Virus record (IMG/VR): IMGVR_UViG_3300017783_000038
Coordinates: 1-49,892 of that record
Length of the DNA: 49,892 bases
Direction: 5' to 3' (one strand)
Source of the DNA: a virus
Shown: piece after piece, positions 21,701 through 31,951 of the stretch
Numbering within the stretch: the first letter of the stretch is position 1
Layout of the letters: each line of letters begins with the position of its first letter
Notes under the pieces: model-generated
The model's database searches: none
The model's input: the letters and a program-made list of their open reading frames with translations, nothing else
Told to the model about the DNA's origin: nothing
Position numbers and translations under genes: made by a program

Positions 21701-23547
21701 GATAGGATTAGTGTATTACCATCAATACTTGAGATCGATGTTCCTTCAAAAAGTTCTGCATCACCAGATGTAACTTTAATTTCCATTCCAGGAAAAATGC
21801 CTGTTACATCAGTAACAGTCATGGTATCACCAGGATCACTTGACGCGAAGGTTAATACAGCAGTACCATCCCCCAACGCAGCAGAACTTAAAGTAACTGA
21901 AGTTGCGCTATTAACACTAACAACTGTTTCCGTACCTTCAAAATCTGTAGATCCACTTACAACCATTCCTGCTTTAACATTAGCAGTAGTTTCTCCTTGA
22001 CCCGTAATCGAAACTGTGGAACTTCCTTCTGTATAGTCACATTCCAACTCAACTTCACCATTAGCATAACCACTAATTCCTGTGGTCTCATCTGGTAACT
22101 GAAGTGTGTCATTTGTTTGATAGTTTTCGCCTTTGGCTACAAAGAAGAAACTATCTACAGCACCAGGTTGTGATGTTACTTCAAATTCAAATCCACTACC
22201 GCCTTTACTGCCAACATCAGAATCATTAATAGTTAATGTATCTCCTTGTACATAATCAACTCCATCATCGTTAAATGAAATGGCAGTAACGATACCTGCA
22301 TAAACAGGACTTCCTAAAGTGTATTCAAATCCAGATCCACCAGGAAGATCAGATGTTACTACATCATTTTGATTGTAATCGAAACCAGGAGATGTAATAG
22401 TAAACTCGACTACTTCACCTAAAGTATCCACACGGATATCTGCAATCATTCCATGACCGTAGATTCCAGTTGTTCCAGATTGTACAGTAATAGCTGCACC
22501 CATTCCATCATGGATACCACAGTTATACTTAATATCACCTACTGGTGCGCCTGGTTTGATAATAAAATCAATAAAATTATTATCTGTTGACTCTAATACT
22601 TGGAAATAATCACTATCTAATTCTGAACCAGAAGTAGTTTGAAATACTAGAGGGTGACCACTAACAGACGAATCTGACATGTCAAATCTGTAAGTGTTGC
22701 CAATGTCTAGTGTTAATGCTTGCTGTGTATTACCATCAATTTGAAAAACATTATTTGGTGGTGGGGATCCAGGATTAGAAACTACAGTTACTGAGTAAGT
22801 TGCAGCAGGGTTTGCTGCGAAAATAGTCTTGCTAGTATAATCTTGATTAGTATAACTAGCACCAACGTTAGTGATACTTCCTTGGTAATTAATAGTACCA
22901 GCAATAGTAACAGTTGCTGTTTCTCCCGATCCAGAACTAGAGATGTTAACTATTGGAACATTTGTAAATGTTCCTGGTAAGTATGCAGAACCACCACTAG
23001 TGATACTTCCTTTTACACCGACAACTTCAAAGTCGATGATTGCACCTGAACCACTTCCTCCTTCTAAGTATTGGTCGCTATATTCTCCATATTCGTAACC
23101 ACTACCAAGACTATTTGTTGAAAATGTATATTCTGTTACAGTAATATTTGAGGTTAAGTTCTCACCAGTTCCTCCTGTCATAGGAACATTAAGGAATGTT
23201 CCTGCATCATATCCAGATCCAGGATTAGTGATTACAATATCACTAACTGTATTTTTCTGAATAATGATATCCCTGAAACTAATAAAAGCAGGGTTTGAAA
23301 AATTTGCTAGTTTTTTGCTACTAGAAGCAATACCTAGAGTTTGATTATCTGGTCTATAGAAACCTAAGGTATCTTCATTAGTGAATGATAGAGATGGAGC
23401 TACCAGCGAACCATCACCAATTTTCAAGATACCTGTTGATAGGTCAGAACCACCTGCAGAAATACTGAAAAGATTTTCTGCAATCGAATTAATTTTGATT
23501 CTTTGCTGTTCAAAGGTATCAGTTCTTGCTACATTAATTGCTGGCAT
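18736..23547 (-). CDS. gp9-like baseplate/fibre-connector protein with cupredoxin-like domains (1603 aa)
   Basis: The N-terminus (FEQQRIKINSIAENLFSIS) is typical of cyanophage structural proteins. Residues about 100-240 carry GxGY beta modules. Residues 250-352 form a cupredoxin-like domain with H298, C343, H346 and M349 in the amicyanin pattern (GHPLVF, then CGIHDGM). Later come tandem beta modules of the type GMxVxG...TVTLS. A second, degenerate cupredoxin-like domain lies at about 760-925 (SHVFSFSE, YYYCGGLGSAH). Residues about 1100-1500 hold repeated fibre motifs (RPTSLAANGAIRFNTTTQQYEGY, RGVSVQGSIRFNTTSLQYEGY). The last 100 residues resemble the C-domain of T4 gp9, the wedge-fibre connector. 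T4 gp9 has 288 aa, so this is a greatly expanded relative at best. The start overlaps the 68-aa gene by 14 bases. Confidence 0.75.
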   Translation of the reverse strand: MPAINVARTDTFEQQRIKINSIAENLFSISAGGSDLSTGILKIGDGSLVAPSLSFTNEDTLGFYRPDNQTLGIASSSKKLANFSNPAFISFRDIIIQKNTVSDIVITNPGSGYDAGTFLNVPMTGGTGENLTSNITVTEYTFSTNSLGSGYEYGEYSDQYLEGGSGSGAIIDFEVVGVKGSITSGGSAYLPGTFTNVPIVNISSSGSGETATVTIAGTINYQGSITNVGASYTNQDYTSKTIFAANPAATYSVTVVSNPGSPPPNNVFQIDGNTQQALTLDIGNTYRFDMSDSSVSGHPLVFQTTSGSELDSDYFQVLESTDNNFIDFIIKPGAPVGDIKYNCGIHDGMGAAITVQSGTTGIYGHGMIADIRVDTLGEVVEFTITSPGFDYNQNDVVTSDLPGGSGFEYTLGSPVYAGIVTAISFNDDGVDYVQGDTLTINDSDVGSKGGSGFEFEVTSQPGAVDSFFFVAKGENYQTNDTLQLPDETTGISGYANGEVELECDYTEGSSTVSITGQGETTANVKAGMVVSGSTDFEGTETVVSVNSATSVTLSSAALGDGTAVLTFASSDPGDTMTVTDVTGIFPGMEIKVTSGDAELFEGTSISSIDGNTLILSDDTVLPGDGVFTVTPTYGPNPTSDLNLTVGTLGVVDGISVNNPGNGYVFQDLLAVNATSLVAPVTYNVTNIDVQIVTFNGTIASSAILGSDQFAAGGDPYNVIYIKETGGNIDYIIIQESEFEDGDTITNVRSSVDFDVNTATDGYRYLINNQLEPSITMYAGDSYIFDVSNDSNNSHVFSFSEFRDGIWAPSWIKDVSVTTTISSAQITVASTTGILAGMAVTVTDGQGIVSNTFVGSVDNATTITLTKPALATGTLTADFRGVEYTDGVERLEGQVVFRPTTNTPATLYYYCGGLGSAHANEGGFDYDEVAITIDSNNPRVFGSGAEFIVAEIETIDSITGDVETGLMTVDSLTAVTSSIDESTVNTKGTSPIYEATTFLKSPEIQDAGDGLSVTSINTTFSGNLTVGSTGFVVSGASANLTTSGVLKTTNQLNVNDKIRIQNNVVSTISTDDLELSAFTGRVVKVGNTTALVIPSGSNAQRPTSLAANGAIRFNTTTQQYEGYSEDTSSWSSLGGVRDLDGNTTILAEESIGVNDNTLWFINDDINSMKVKKDELIFEAAKEINSTNTTAPSYINWVANFEYSTVGLYLKYGINIFEIVTIGTSATTGNAPTDTSGNTFQNGTMELKWTHLAVGPIVFNECEEIRIGPANSLPLSINGDLRLTENTISTDVSDIILRPNSGKKVVIDAGTSIVIPVGGDNDRGVSVQGSIRFNTTSLQYEGYDGNNWGSLGGVKDVDQNTYIIPETSPGANENILFFYNDNNNTLQLSATSLDFYAIDTVRSVTSDEFELTASLLSIDAGATTLDNTSATNTFLHSTKQYFDIGISAGLTIDPVLRMDDQGDLFYNTGFGTGTFDGIKIFDKDLKNLEINDLRIHSVDFSLVKGGIETNGYNVYETATERSAKVTASAENITTGDKEFVEFTVIDDGTDVYFAEYGNILTGNKLLVPAFVLTENNEVRLNIDMDSNIAETHVVRVTIIAHTTKK

Positions 23548-23740
23548 TTCTTATTAACTCTCTAAGTAGGGATTTGATTTCAGAGACTTCATCCTTCAAC
23601 ATATTTATGTCGTCCAACGCGGAATTCAACTGTCGTTGTTTGCGTCTTGCTTCAATAGCAGAACTATTGTTATTCAAGATGGCACCTGTGGTCTCGTCCC
23701 TAACGAGACCATCATGCCCTTCGACTTTAATATAACTCAT
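23534..23740 (-). CDS. Small coiled-coil protein (68 aa), conserved in cyanophages
   Basis: Starts MSYIKVEGHDGLVRDETTGAI. Residues about 28-63 form a charged helix with a heptad-like pattern (LNSALDDINMLKDEVSEIKSLLRELI). I recognise the SYIKVEGH...LVRD...GAI start as a common small protein of marine T4-like phages, without a known function. It lies between two giant baseplate genes, nine bases after one and overlapping the next by 14 bases in another frame, so translation is probably coupled. An assembly or scaffolding role is possible. Confidence 0.85.
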   Translation of the reverse strand: MSYIKVEGHDGLVRDETTGAILNNNSSAIEARRKQRQLNSALDDINMLKDEVSEIKSLLRELIRNASN

Positions 23741-23749
23741 ACGCGGAAC

Positions 23750-26700
23750 TTAGAATGCAGCAACTGCTCTGATATCTTGAATTTTAGGAACATATGAAGG
23801 GTCTGTACCTTTCATTACAACCTTGATAGAGAATGCTCCAAACTCTGGAAGATCTGATGCACTATAAGTAATATCCTGATAGGAAGATTGCTTCTCTACA
23901 GCACTAGAAATACTATTTTCTGGGGATGCAATTTCTAATGAATCGGGTTGTCCGTTACCATTAAAGTATACCCAGTCAATATCCTCAAAGTTTTCTTGAC
24001 TTGAAGCTTTCTTGTACTTATAAAGTACTTCTAGATCATTAATATTTTTTACATTAACAGTCAAGTGTACTGTCATCGCAGTAGCAGGATTATTAATTGA
24101 TACTTCTTTCGAGATGTATTTTGATACAGAAGAACTATTTTTAGAAGTAATTTCTGAAACAAAATAAGTTCCACTAGTATAACTAATTTTTGCAACTTCT
24201 AAGAAGGATGCTTCATCATCTGTTTGTGTTGGATACTTAACAATATCACCTACACGGAAGATATCATCAATTTGGTCAGCAACAATAGAATTTCTATTGT
24301 AAAGAACACTATCTTTAATTCTTCCAGTAAAGTCATTTGCAATTGGTTGAGTATCTATTCTTAGAGTCAACTCTTGAGTTTTGTCATTCCAAAGAACTGT
24401 CTTACCAGTAATGATGTTATCATACGATTGTAGGATTACAGATGGATTTCTAGCAACAATAGTAGCAAGATTGGCAATATCTACAAATACCTGAATTGGA
24501 TTTGAAGTGATTGTAGCTACTGGAGTACATAGACCACTAATACGTTCCATATTAGTTGGACATGGATCTGATGCTGTTTCACCTGGATCAAGAGGTACAG
24601 GATCACCACAAATTAGATATTCGTTAGTAGCAAAGAACTGAGTAGTTTTTAATCTAACCCATACAGTATTATCTTCAATCTTAGCAATAACACCAATTGC
24701 TTTTGAAGTATTTCCTTCAATAGACTGACCTACTCCTAGATTGTTATCGTTAAAGTCAACTGCGAATTTATAGATTGGGTAGAATTGGATTACTTGATCT
24801 CTTCTTCCATACCTATCTTCTTGTCCACTTGCTTTTTCAATTCTGTTAGATACAGTCTTGACACTAGTAGTAGAAAGATCAACAATTGGTGATAGGTAGG
24901 ATACTGTAGAAGATAGATCTAATTTGTATACTAACGAATCATTCAAATTATTCATAATTTTATTAATCTCAGAAATAACTAGTTTCTGATTTGTAAAATA
25001 ATGTGGTTCATTTAAGAAAGTCTTTTCATATTGTGCTTGTGAATACGATGGAAATGTACTCAATTCAGCATCAACAGGAACTACATTTGTAGTCTTAACA
25101 GAAGTATCTAAAGTGGTCCCACTAAATGTGAGATACTGAACCTGTGGGTATAGAGTTTCAAACTTTCTGTTATATGTTGAATAAACATCTTCACCACCAC
25201 CTGAAATATTTCCAGATGCAGAAATTGGAGAGGTGAGATTATAGCGATCAATACCGCTATTAGAAACCTTAAACAATCTACTATTCAATACATTTGATGT
25301 AATACCACCTGTCTCTTGAGCACTTCTAAAGAATACATACGAGTTTCCAGAATCTTCAAAACCATGATCTCTATGATTAACATTAAAGATATAATTGTTG
25401 TTTCCAAACAACTTGGATGTAGCATTAGTATTTGCAGTAGCATTCGTTGTGAATGGATTCTTGGATAGTAATTCGTATCCTAGAGTTTCTGGAGATAAGA
25501 GCAATTCAGCAGTTCTTTCAATATCAAACTCTGCTCTGTACATCGTAAACTTGATGTCTTCAAAGTTATCTTCTGTCCAGTTTTCTGTGTTCTGAGATCT
25601 GTATACAGAACCAAGAGATGGTTGAGTTGTAATAACGGTGCTAGTAGCAATATCAATTTCACCAAGTCTTGATGCCCACATCTGATAATCAACAGAATCA
25701 GTTTCAATTGCGATAGCATACTCAGTATCATTTTGAAGATATACTGGATGATCAAACTCGAAGTGTGTTGGAGTTGTGGAATTAGTGATCCCTTCAGAAT
25801 CGATTGCTACGCCCATTCTAACAGCAGGGGTGTCAATATCTATAGTTGTCTCAATTACCGCGCCCCCAGCGCCGTTACCGACCCCTCTGATGACAATAGG
25901 TGGAGCTTCGGTATAACCAAATCCATTTAGAGAAATCTCTGCATTATACAATCTACCTTCTGAAACTTCGACCCTAACAGTAGCTACAGATCCGCCTGGT
26001 AACTGAGGACTCTCCACAGTAACAATAGCATTATCATAATTGCCACCAGTATTAGATACCTTGACAGATGATAGTTTTCCACTATCTTTTGCAATTGTCA
26101 ATAGTCCGTTTTGTCCTTGAGTATTATTAGCAAGTGTAACAGAAGGAACAATTAAGTTCTCGTTCTGTGCAAACGAACGACCATTATGATTCGATAGAAC
26201 CAAAGTATATACTTGCTCGTTTGTAAGTAAGAATCTTCCAGAAGCAGATGGAATCAATTCGGTTCCATTTTTATCAACAATCTTTTCAACAGGACCACGA
26301 GCAGCAGAAGTTGCTCCAGTTACAGATTCTCCTTTAGTAACATATACATTTCCATTAGTATAGAACTTGAGGAATGTGAATGGAGAAAGAACTTTCTCTG
26401 TTCCAGGAACAATATTTTTGCCTGGTTTGTCGGAATCTACATTAGATAAGTATACTTTAATTGGAATACTGTTACTCTTTTTATTGAAGTATAGATCAAC
26501 ACCAGTAGTAAATACTCCACCATCGTAGTTTTCAACTTTGAATGTTTGAGCTAGTGGATTTGGTCTGACAGGATTGTCGGTATTGCTATCTACAAACTGA
26601 ACACCTTCATTTGCTTTGAAGAAAGATGGTTTTGTAGAAATGATACTTACTGGATTTTCTGGTAGAATACCTGTAGCATAATACTTAACCTCTGCGTAAG

Positions 26701-29700
26701 TATCTACATCTGCCTTATCTTCATCAGTAGAACTAGAAGTAAATCTAAATGTTTTTACTCCAGTACCAATTCTGATTTCTTCTGCATCTGTATCGTAATC
26801 AACTGTAGTAACATCTCCACCCCAGGTTGCATTTTCTCTAGGAGGAGCACCTGCAGGAAGAAGAATTAGACCACTAGCATTACCATTTGAATCTGTAGTT
26901 ACAGTTCCACCAAAAGCAGATAGGGAGTTACCAGCAATACCAGTAAATCTTAAATCTGGATTAGTCCAGCGACCAACATTTCTACCTTCCAAGAAAATAG
27001 AAATAGTTGTATTTGGTTTTAATCTCTTTACAACAAATTTGATGGGAACAGATCTTGCAAAGAACTGAATGGAAGAGGATACTGTATTTCCTCTTACAGT
27101 TTTAGACTGAACACCTTTAGCAACATCGTTATTCTTAGGACTAATATTTGAAGAACTAGAAACGGATGCATTACTTATTGTAGATTGTGCATTCTGTGAA
27201 TTAACTTCTCCTAAAGAATTAATTGATGTAAATGCAGGGGAAGAACCAACCCAGTTGATAACAAAGGAGTTGTGTAAACTAGAGAATGCTTCTTTTACAT
27301 CTAACTTAGATAAGAAAATTGTGTATAGATCTGTGTTTGTATCAACAATTAGTGGTTCAGCAGATTGATCATACCATTGATCAATACTTGGGGAGATATT
27401 TGCATCTCCAACGTACTGAAGAACAACGAATGGATTTGGATTTAAAGTTTTAGATGCAAAACTATTTCCAAGCAACTCTAAACTTGTATATGGAAGAGTT
27501 ACAATATCTCCAGATCTCTTATAACCAGAAACAACTCTCTGATCATTTCTAGTATTAACTTCTTGTAAAATAAATGAATCTTCTTTGGACTGTGGACGCA
27601 ATACTGCTTGCTGAGAATCAACTGCACACTGATAATCCAGAGAAGATAGATTTCCTGTTCTATGAGATTCAAAGTTATCTACCAAGAAACCAGACTTAAA
27701 TCTGTCAAAACCAATTTCATCCTTGACTTGCATATTAAGAGCTTGTTGCTCAAGAACACTAAGAGTGGTATAATACTCAAGACGTTCAATACGCTTCTCT
27801 AGTTTACCGATGTCACGCATCGTGTAACGACGGTTATCAACAGGAGTAATTCTTACATCCTTGCTGTTTTGTGTAAACGCTGGAATATAAGCATAGAAGA
27901 GAGCAACTGCATCATCTACTGGATCTGGTTTAGATGGGTTAAGTGAAGAGTTACCCTCCTTAACAATAAACTGACCTTTCTTATTGAGGAATACTCCATC
28001 AATTCTGTCTAGGTATTCAATTTGACTGAACTCTACAGTATAACCTAGGTTTTCATCACATGCAGGAGAAGAAGAAATAACTGCTCCAGAATTAGCAAAT
28101 GCACCTATGGACTTAGACAAAGATGATTCATCTTGGAAACCACTAATAGTTTTAGTGGAATCTACTTTAGGTCTGAAGTCGAGTACATTCTTAAGACTTA
28201 CAATTCCATGAACAGAAGAGTTGAACGATGGAACTTCGTCTTCAGTAACACCTGCTTCGTGAATGTAACTATCAATTGTACAGAAATCACCTTGTGAATG
28301 ATCGAAATAATCAAAACAAACAACTAACTGTCCTAGTGTTTGTTCTTCACCTGGTTTTAAAACAATTCTTGATACATCATAAATTGTATCTCTCTGACCA
28401 TTATCGAAAGTAAATCTATCAGTAACGTCAGTACCTGATACAAGATTACCAGCAGTGTCTACTGATGGTGGTTGTGTTGCACTACCCTCATAAACATATC
28501 TGAGTCTATAAGCATCTGAATATGAGAGAGTTTCTACAACTTCACTATCATAGTCAGTTCCTCTAAAAGGAATAACTCTATCACCAGAAGATGTAATTAC
28601 AATTCTCTGGTTTCTAATAGAAGTTTTAATTCTTGGTTTTGCATTCTCTGTTTCAATAGTCGCAGTCAATTTAAGTTTTGGATATGTTCCATTAGAAGGA
28701 ATAGCACCAAAATACTTAGTTGGTAAGTTGAGACTAACACTTCCCGATGTCAATCCACTAGCAGTATCTGTAGAAGATGTAATATCTACATAATCTGAAT
28801 TAATGTAAATGATATCTCCTGTATGTACATTAGGAGCATCACCTGGATCTAGTACAGTAATGATATAGTTTTCTTCGCTGAATGGAGCAAACCTTTGTGT
28901 TCCGAAAGCTAGTTGTGCTGCAAATGTAATAATACCACCTGAAGAAGCTGCTGTAGTAACAAAATCTCTTCTAAAGTAGTATTTAATTTTTGTATCTTCT
29001 TGACCAGCACTAATTTGCTTAACTTGTCTACTGCCCGTTGGGTAGATTAAGGTTCCTTGGTTTGCACTAATAACACGGGCACGTAATCTAACAACACTAC
29101 TGTTAACAACATCTGCTGGAAGAACAGTATTCAAATAAATTCTAGACTTAAAGATTCCTTCGTTTTCTGTTGCATATTGAACAGTTGTACGAACGATGTT
29201 ATTATCAGAATCAGTAAACTGAACAACATCACCTTGCTGTAGCAAAATACTAGCATCAGCACTAAAACTTGTGGATTCAATAAAGTTATATCCTCTAGAT
29301 CCAAAGAAAGTGAAATCTGTTACTGGTTTGATTTCTGCAAACTCTGCAGAATCAGTAACTACATCTGCAGTAAATACGTTTGCACTTCCAGAACCATAAC
29401 TAGTTGCTAGTGATTTTACATTCTGTGGTGTATATGTTGTTACAGAATTTCTAGTAAGGATGGGAAGGACTACACAAATCTGTGAAGGATTGCCAACTGT
29501 ACCATCTGGTTGCTTTAAACTAACTAGTGGTGGTTGAGCATACTCTGTTGATAATGCACCTTTGTTCTTAATAATTGCCGAGTAGAAACTTCCAACACCA
29601 GATAGTTCAACAACAGATGCATCATATTCTACACCATTAATAACAAGTGTAGTACCAGCTGCATATCCTTGACCACGATTAGCAACAACAAAGTGTGAAA

Positions 29701-31903
29701 TAGTATTGTCACTTGCAACTTTATTGATATTGTTATCTTCATCTCTGATAGTTTCACCAGAGAGGAATCTACCAGATAAGGTTTTAACAAAAAGTCTCTT
29801 TCCGATTGAATATACTCCAGATGGAGCACCTTCTACAACACCATATGCTCCACTTCTAATACCAAAAACATATTTACCAACGCCAAATGATTGACCTGTT
29901 GGAACTGTATCTAGAAGTATTTGAGTGAAAAATTCTGGATCAAAATAGGATAAACCAAATGTAGCATTATAAGTTTCTCCACCTTCTGCCAAACGTCCTC
30001 TAGATAGAACAATATCAGAATCTGAATTGAATCCTGGTCCTCTCTTTTGTAAGAAGAAGTTGTTTGGTTTTACTCTACCAATAACAGGAGTAATAGTTTC
30101 TCCATAATCAACAATATTACCTAATTGCTGAGTATCTGTGTTTGCATTTGCTGCATTCAAGAATATTTTTCTTTGATAATTTACATCTCCAAAATCATAC
30201 TCAAGGAAAAGAAGCTCGATATCATCTTTCTTTCCAGCAATAGTCAACTCCAAATACAAAGCATTTTCTGCAGGATTTAGAAGTGGCTTGTTTACCTTTG
30301 CATATGAGAGTGCTTTAATACTACCAATCGATGTAGCATTACCACTATCATCTCTGGTTTTAATAAAATATAAAGTTCCTAAATTGCTTTCAAAAGTACC
30401 ATCAGTAATAGTTGCTAATGTACTAGTTGTGCTAGTTACATTTACTACAATTGTTTTAATAGCATCATCAGAAGTAAAGAATTCTCCTCTTCTGTTGACA
30501 GTTTGTCTGTAATCTATTGCATTTTCTGTATCGTTTAATCCAACAGATCCATCATTATACGTGGAGTATAAGTTAACAAAGGGATATGCAGTTAGATCTG
30601 CACCTTCTTTGTTTAGAGGAACACTTCCAAAAGTATTTGTTATACTGAACGTAGGAAGTTTTTTTGATTTTAATCTTAAATTATCGCTAGACAGACTTTC
30701 TCTTGCTTTGTTGATTTCAAGATACTTTGTCTCTTTGTTAACAATTTCATATCCTCTGATATATGCTTTTCCTGCTCCGATACTAGCAAGCATCTTTTTA
30801 GATGCTTCTTGCTCAGTAAGACCATTATATAAGTTAAGATCGTCTATAGCATATACACCATTATTTCTATTTTTCTGTGCATATTCTCTAATGTCTACAG
30901 AAAAATTCTCAACAATATAATCACCACTTTCATCAAACGTTCTACGCGCAAGAGTTTGCTCTAATAGATTATAGTTAGTTGGACTTACTTTTTTCTTTAC
31001 AGCACCTTTAGATGTTGTGAGTAATTGAATAAAATTCTTATCAGTTGCTTCGTTAGATTCAAACTTCTTTAGAGAAAGTTTAATTCTTAGTCTGTGTGCT
31101 CCAGGTGATGTATAGTTAGATGATCCAATAGAATTATCATATAGAGAATCATCTTCTTCTGGAGTTACAATCTCTTCTTTGATAGTAAAACCAACCTTTA
31201 CAGATGGTTTATCGTAGTAACTATCAATTACTAATAACTCAGTACTATTACGTACAAAATATCCATTAACAAAATAAATGCCTTCTTCTACTTTTACAGC
31301 AGAACCATAACCCATAGCAGGACTTTCAAGAGAAGTCGTCTCTCCTGTGTCTGGATTTGTTACTAGAATACTGGTTGGTAGAACACTACCATCTGTTCCT
31401 ACTACTAGTAATGGAGTATTTACACCGTCGATTACTTCTAACGTTTCACCTTGTCTGAAAGTAGCGTCACTATTAGAATCGCCACTATTTAAATAGTTGA
31501 CAAAAAGAGTATCTGAAGTCGTTTGTTCCCCTAACTGTGCCTCTAATACAGTTGCAGTAACACCCGAACTTAATCCTCTTAATTCTAGACCGATTAGATC
31601 TTCGATATTATATTTTTTGTATACAATATCATTACCTTCGCTAACCGCAACTTCAGAAACAGAAGAGAGTTTAACGAAATCTAGTTTGGTGTTTAGACCT
31701 ACTTCACCAGGAACTACTAAGTCTCCCTGCTTGAAAGCATACTTACCAAAACTTTCAACCTGATTCTGTAGAATAGATTGAATTTGTGTTAGTTCTCTAG
31801 TCTGAATAGAATATCCAGGACGGAAAAGAATCTTATAGAAATTCTTACTCGCGTCGAAGTCCTCGTAATAAGGATTTACATTTAGGTTCGTCTTTTGAGG
31901 CAT
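23750..31903 (-). CDS. DUF4815-type giant baseplate structural protein (2717 aa)
   Basis: The N-terminus carries the DUF4815 hallmark: NPYYEDFDASKNFYKILFRPG, then QTRELTQIQSILQ, then GDLVVPGEVG (residues about 10-65). AYIRGYEI and YTTLSVLEQQALNM follow, and mid-protein RSVPIKFVVKRLKPNTTI. Later regions hold GxGYxxAPPIVI beta modules and a Cys-containing insert (CPTNMERISGLC, about residue 2440). The end, YVPKIQDIRAVAAF, looks intact. It occupies the slot between gp8 and the gp9-like gene, where T4 has gp9 and gp10, so it may do the work of gp10 or of an outer wedge protein. That role is inferred from position. A GGAG ribosome site precedes the ATG by four bases. Confidence 0.85.
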   Translation of the reverse strand: MPQKTNLNVNPYYEDFDASKNFYKILFRPGYSIQTRELTQIQSILQNQVESFGKYAFKQGDLVVPGEVGLNTKLDFVKLSSVSEVAVSEGNDIVYKKYNIEDLIGLELRGLSSGVTATVLEAQLGEQTTSDTLFVNYLNSGDSNSDATFRQGETLEVIDGVNTPLLVVGTDGSVLPTSILVTNPDTGETTSLESPAMGYGSAVKVEEGIYFVNGYFVRNSTELLVIDSYYDKPSVKVGFTIKEEIVTPEEDDSLYDNSIGSSNYTSPGAHRLRIKLSLKKFESNEATDKNFIQLLTTSKGAVKKKVSPTNYNLLEQTLARRTFDESGDYIVENFSVDIREYAQKNRNNGVYAIDDLNLYNGLTEQEASKKMLASIGAGKAYIRGYEIVNKETKYLEINKARESLSSDNLRLKSKKLPTFSITNTFGSVPLNKEGADLTAYPFVNLYSTYNDGSVGLNDTENAIDYRQTVNRRGEFFTSDDAIKTIVVNVTSTTSTLATITDGTFESNLGTLYFIKTRDDSGNATSIGSIKALSYAKVNKPLLNPAENALYLELTIAGKKDDIELLFLEYDFGDVNYQRKIFLNAANANTDTQQLGNIVDYGETITPVIGRVKPNNFFLQKRGPGFNSDSDIVLSRGRLAEGGETYNATFGLSYFDPEFFTQILLDTVPTGQSFGVGKYVFGIRSGAYGVVEGAPSGVYSIGKRLFVKTLSGRFLSGETIRDEDNNINKVASDNTISHFVVANRGQGYAAGTTLVINGVEYDASVVELSGVGSFYSAIIKNKGALSTEYAQPPLVSLKQPDGTVGNPSQICVVLPILTRNSVTTYTPQNVKSLATSYGSGSANVFTADVVTDSAEFAEIKPVTDFTFFGSRGYNFIESTSFSADASILLQQGDVVQFTDSDNNIVRTTVQYATENEGIFKSRIYLNTVLPADVVNSSVVRLRARVISANQGTLIYPTGSRQVKQISAGQEDTKIKYYFRRDFVTTAASSGGIITFAAQLAFGTQRFAPFSEENYIITVLDPGDAPNVHTGDIIYINSDYVDITSSTDTASGLTSGSVSLNLPTKYFGAIPSNGTYPKLKLTATIETENAKPRIKTSIRNQRIVITSSGDRVIPFRGTDYDSEVVETLSYSDAYRLRYVYEGSATQPPSVDTAGNLVSGTDVTDRFTFDNGQRDTIYDVSRIVLKPGEEQTLGQLVVCFDYFDHSQGDFCTIDSYIHEAGVTEDEVPSFNSSVHGIVSLKNVLDFRPKVDSTKTISGFQDESSLSKSIGAFANSGAVISSSPACDENLGYTVEFSQIEYLDRIDGVFLNKKGQFIVKEGNSSLNPSKPDPVDDAVALFYAYIPAFTQNSKDVRITPVDNRRYTMRDIGKLEKRIERLEYYTTLSVLEQQALNMQVKDEIGFDRFKSGFLVDNFESHRTGNLSSLDYQCAVDSQQAVLRPQSKEDSFILQEVNTRNDQRVVSGYKRSGDIVTLPYTSLELLGNSFASKTLNPNPFVVLQYVGDANISPSIDQWYDQSAEPLIVDTNTDLYTIFLSKLDVKEAFSSLHNSFVINWVGSSPAFTSINSLGEVNSQNAQSTISNASVSSSSNISPKNNDVAKGVQSKTVRGNTVSSSIQFFARSVPIKFVVKRLKPNTTISIFLEGRNVGRWTNPDLRFTGIAGNSLSAFGGTVTTDSNGNASGLILLPAGAPPRENATWGGDVTTVDYDTDAEEIRIGTGVKTFRFTSSSTDEDKADVDTYAEVKYYATGILPENPVSIISTKPSFFKANEGVQFVDSNTDNPVRPNPLAQTFKVENYDGGVFTTGVDLYFNKKSNSIPIKVYLSNVDSDKPGKNIVPGTEKVLSPFTFLKFYTNGNVYVTKGESVTGATSAARGPVEKIVDKNGTELIPSASGRFLLTNEQVYTLVLSNHNGRSFAQNENLIVPSVTLANNTQGQNGLLTIAKDSGKLSSVKVSNTGGNYDNAIVTVESPQLPGGSVATVRVEVSEGRLYNAEISLNGFGYTEAPPIVIRGVGNGAGGAVIETTIDIDTPAVRMGVAIDSEGITNSTTPTHFEFDHPVYLQNDTEYAIAIETDSVDYQMWASRLGEIDIATSTVITTQPSLGSVYRSQNTENWTEDNFEDIKFTMYRAEFDIERTAELLLSPETLGYELLSKNPFTTNATANTNATSKLFGNNNYIFNVNHRDHGFEDSGNSYVFFRSAQETGGITSNVLNSRLFKVSNSGIDRYNLTSPISASGNISGGGEDVYSTYNRKFETLYPQVQYLTFSGTTLDTSVKTTNVVPVDAELSTFPSYSQAQYEKTFLNEPHYFTNQKLVISEINKIMNNLNDSLVYKLDLSSTVSYLSPIVDLSTTSVKTVSNRIEKASGQEDRYGRRDQVIQFYPIYKFAVDFNDNNLGVGQSIEGNTSKAIGVIAKIEDNTVWVRLKTTQFFATNEYLICGDPVPLDPGETASDPCPTNMERISGLCTPVATITSNPIQVFVDIANLATIVARNPSVILQSYDNIITGKTVLWNDKTQELTLRIDTQPIANDFTGRIKDSVLYNRNSIVADQIDDIFRVGDIVKYPTQTDDEASFLEVAKISYTSGTYFVSEITSKNSSSVSKYISKEVSINNPATAMTVHLTVNVKNINDLEVLYKYKKASSQENFEDIDWVYFNGNGQPDSLEIASPENSISSAVEKQSSYQDITYSASDLPEFGAFSIKVVMKGTDPSYVPKIQDIRAVAAF

Positions 31904-31937
31904 CGTACTCCGCCAAATACTAGTATCTAGTCCCTAG

Positions 31938-31944
31938 TATTTAG
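31938..31944 (-). promoter_or_regulatory. Late promoter motif CTAAATA before the DUF4815-type gene
   Basis: CTAAATA on the minus strand, just downstream of the gp8 terminator and 34 bases before the ATG of the 2717-aa gene. Terminator followed by promoter makes a clean transcription boundary. Confidence 0.6.
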
Positions 31945-31951
31945 TAGAGAT

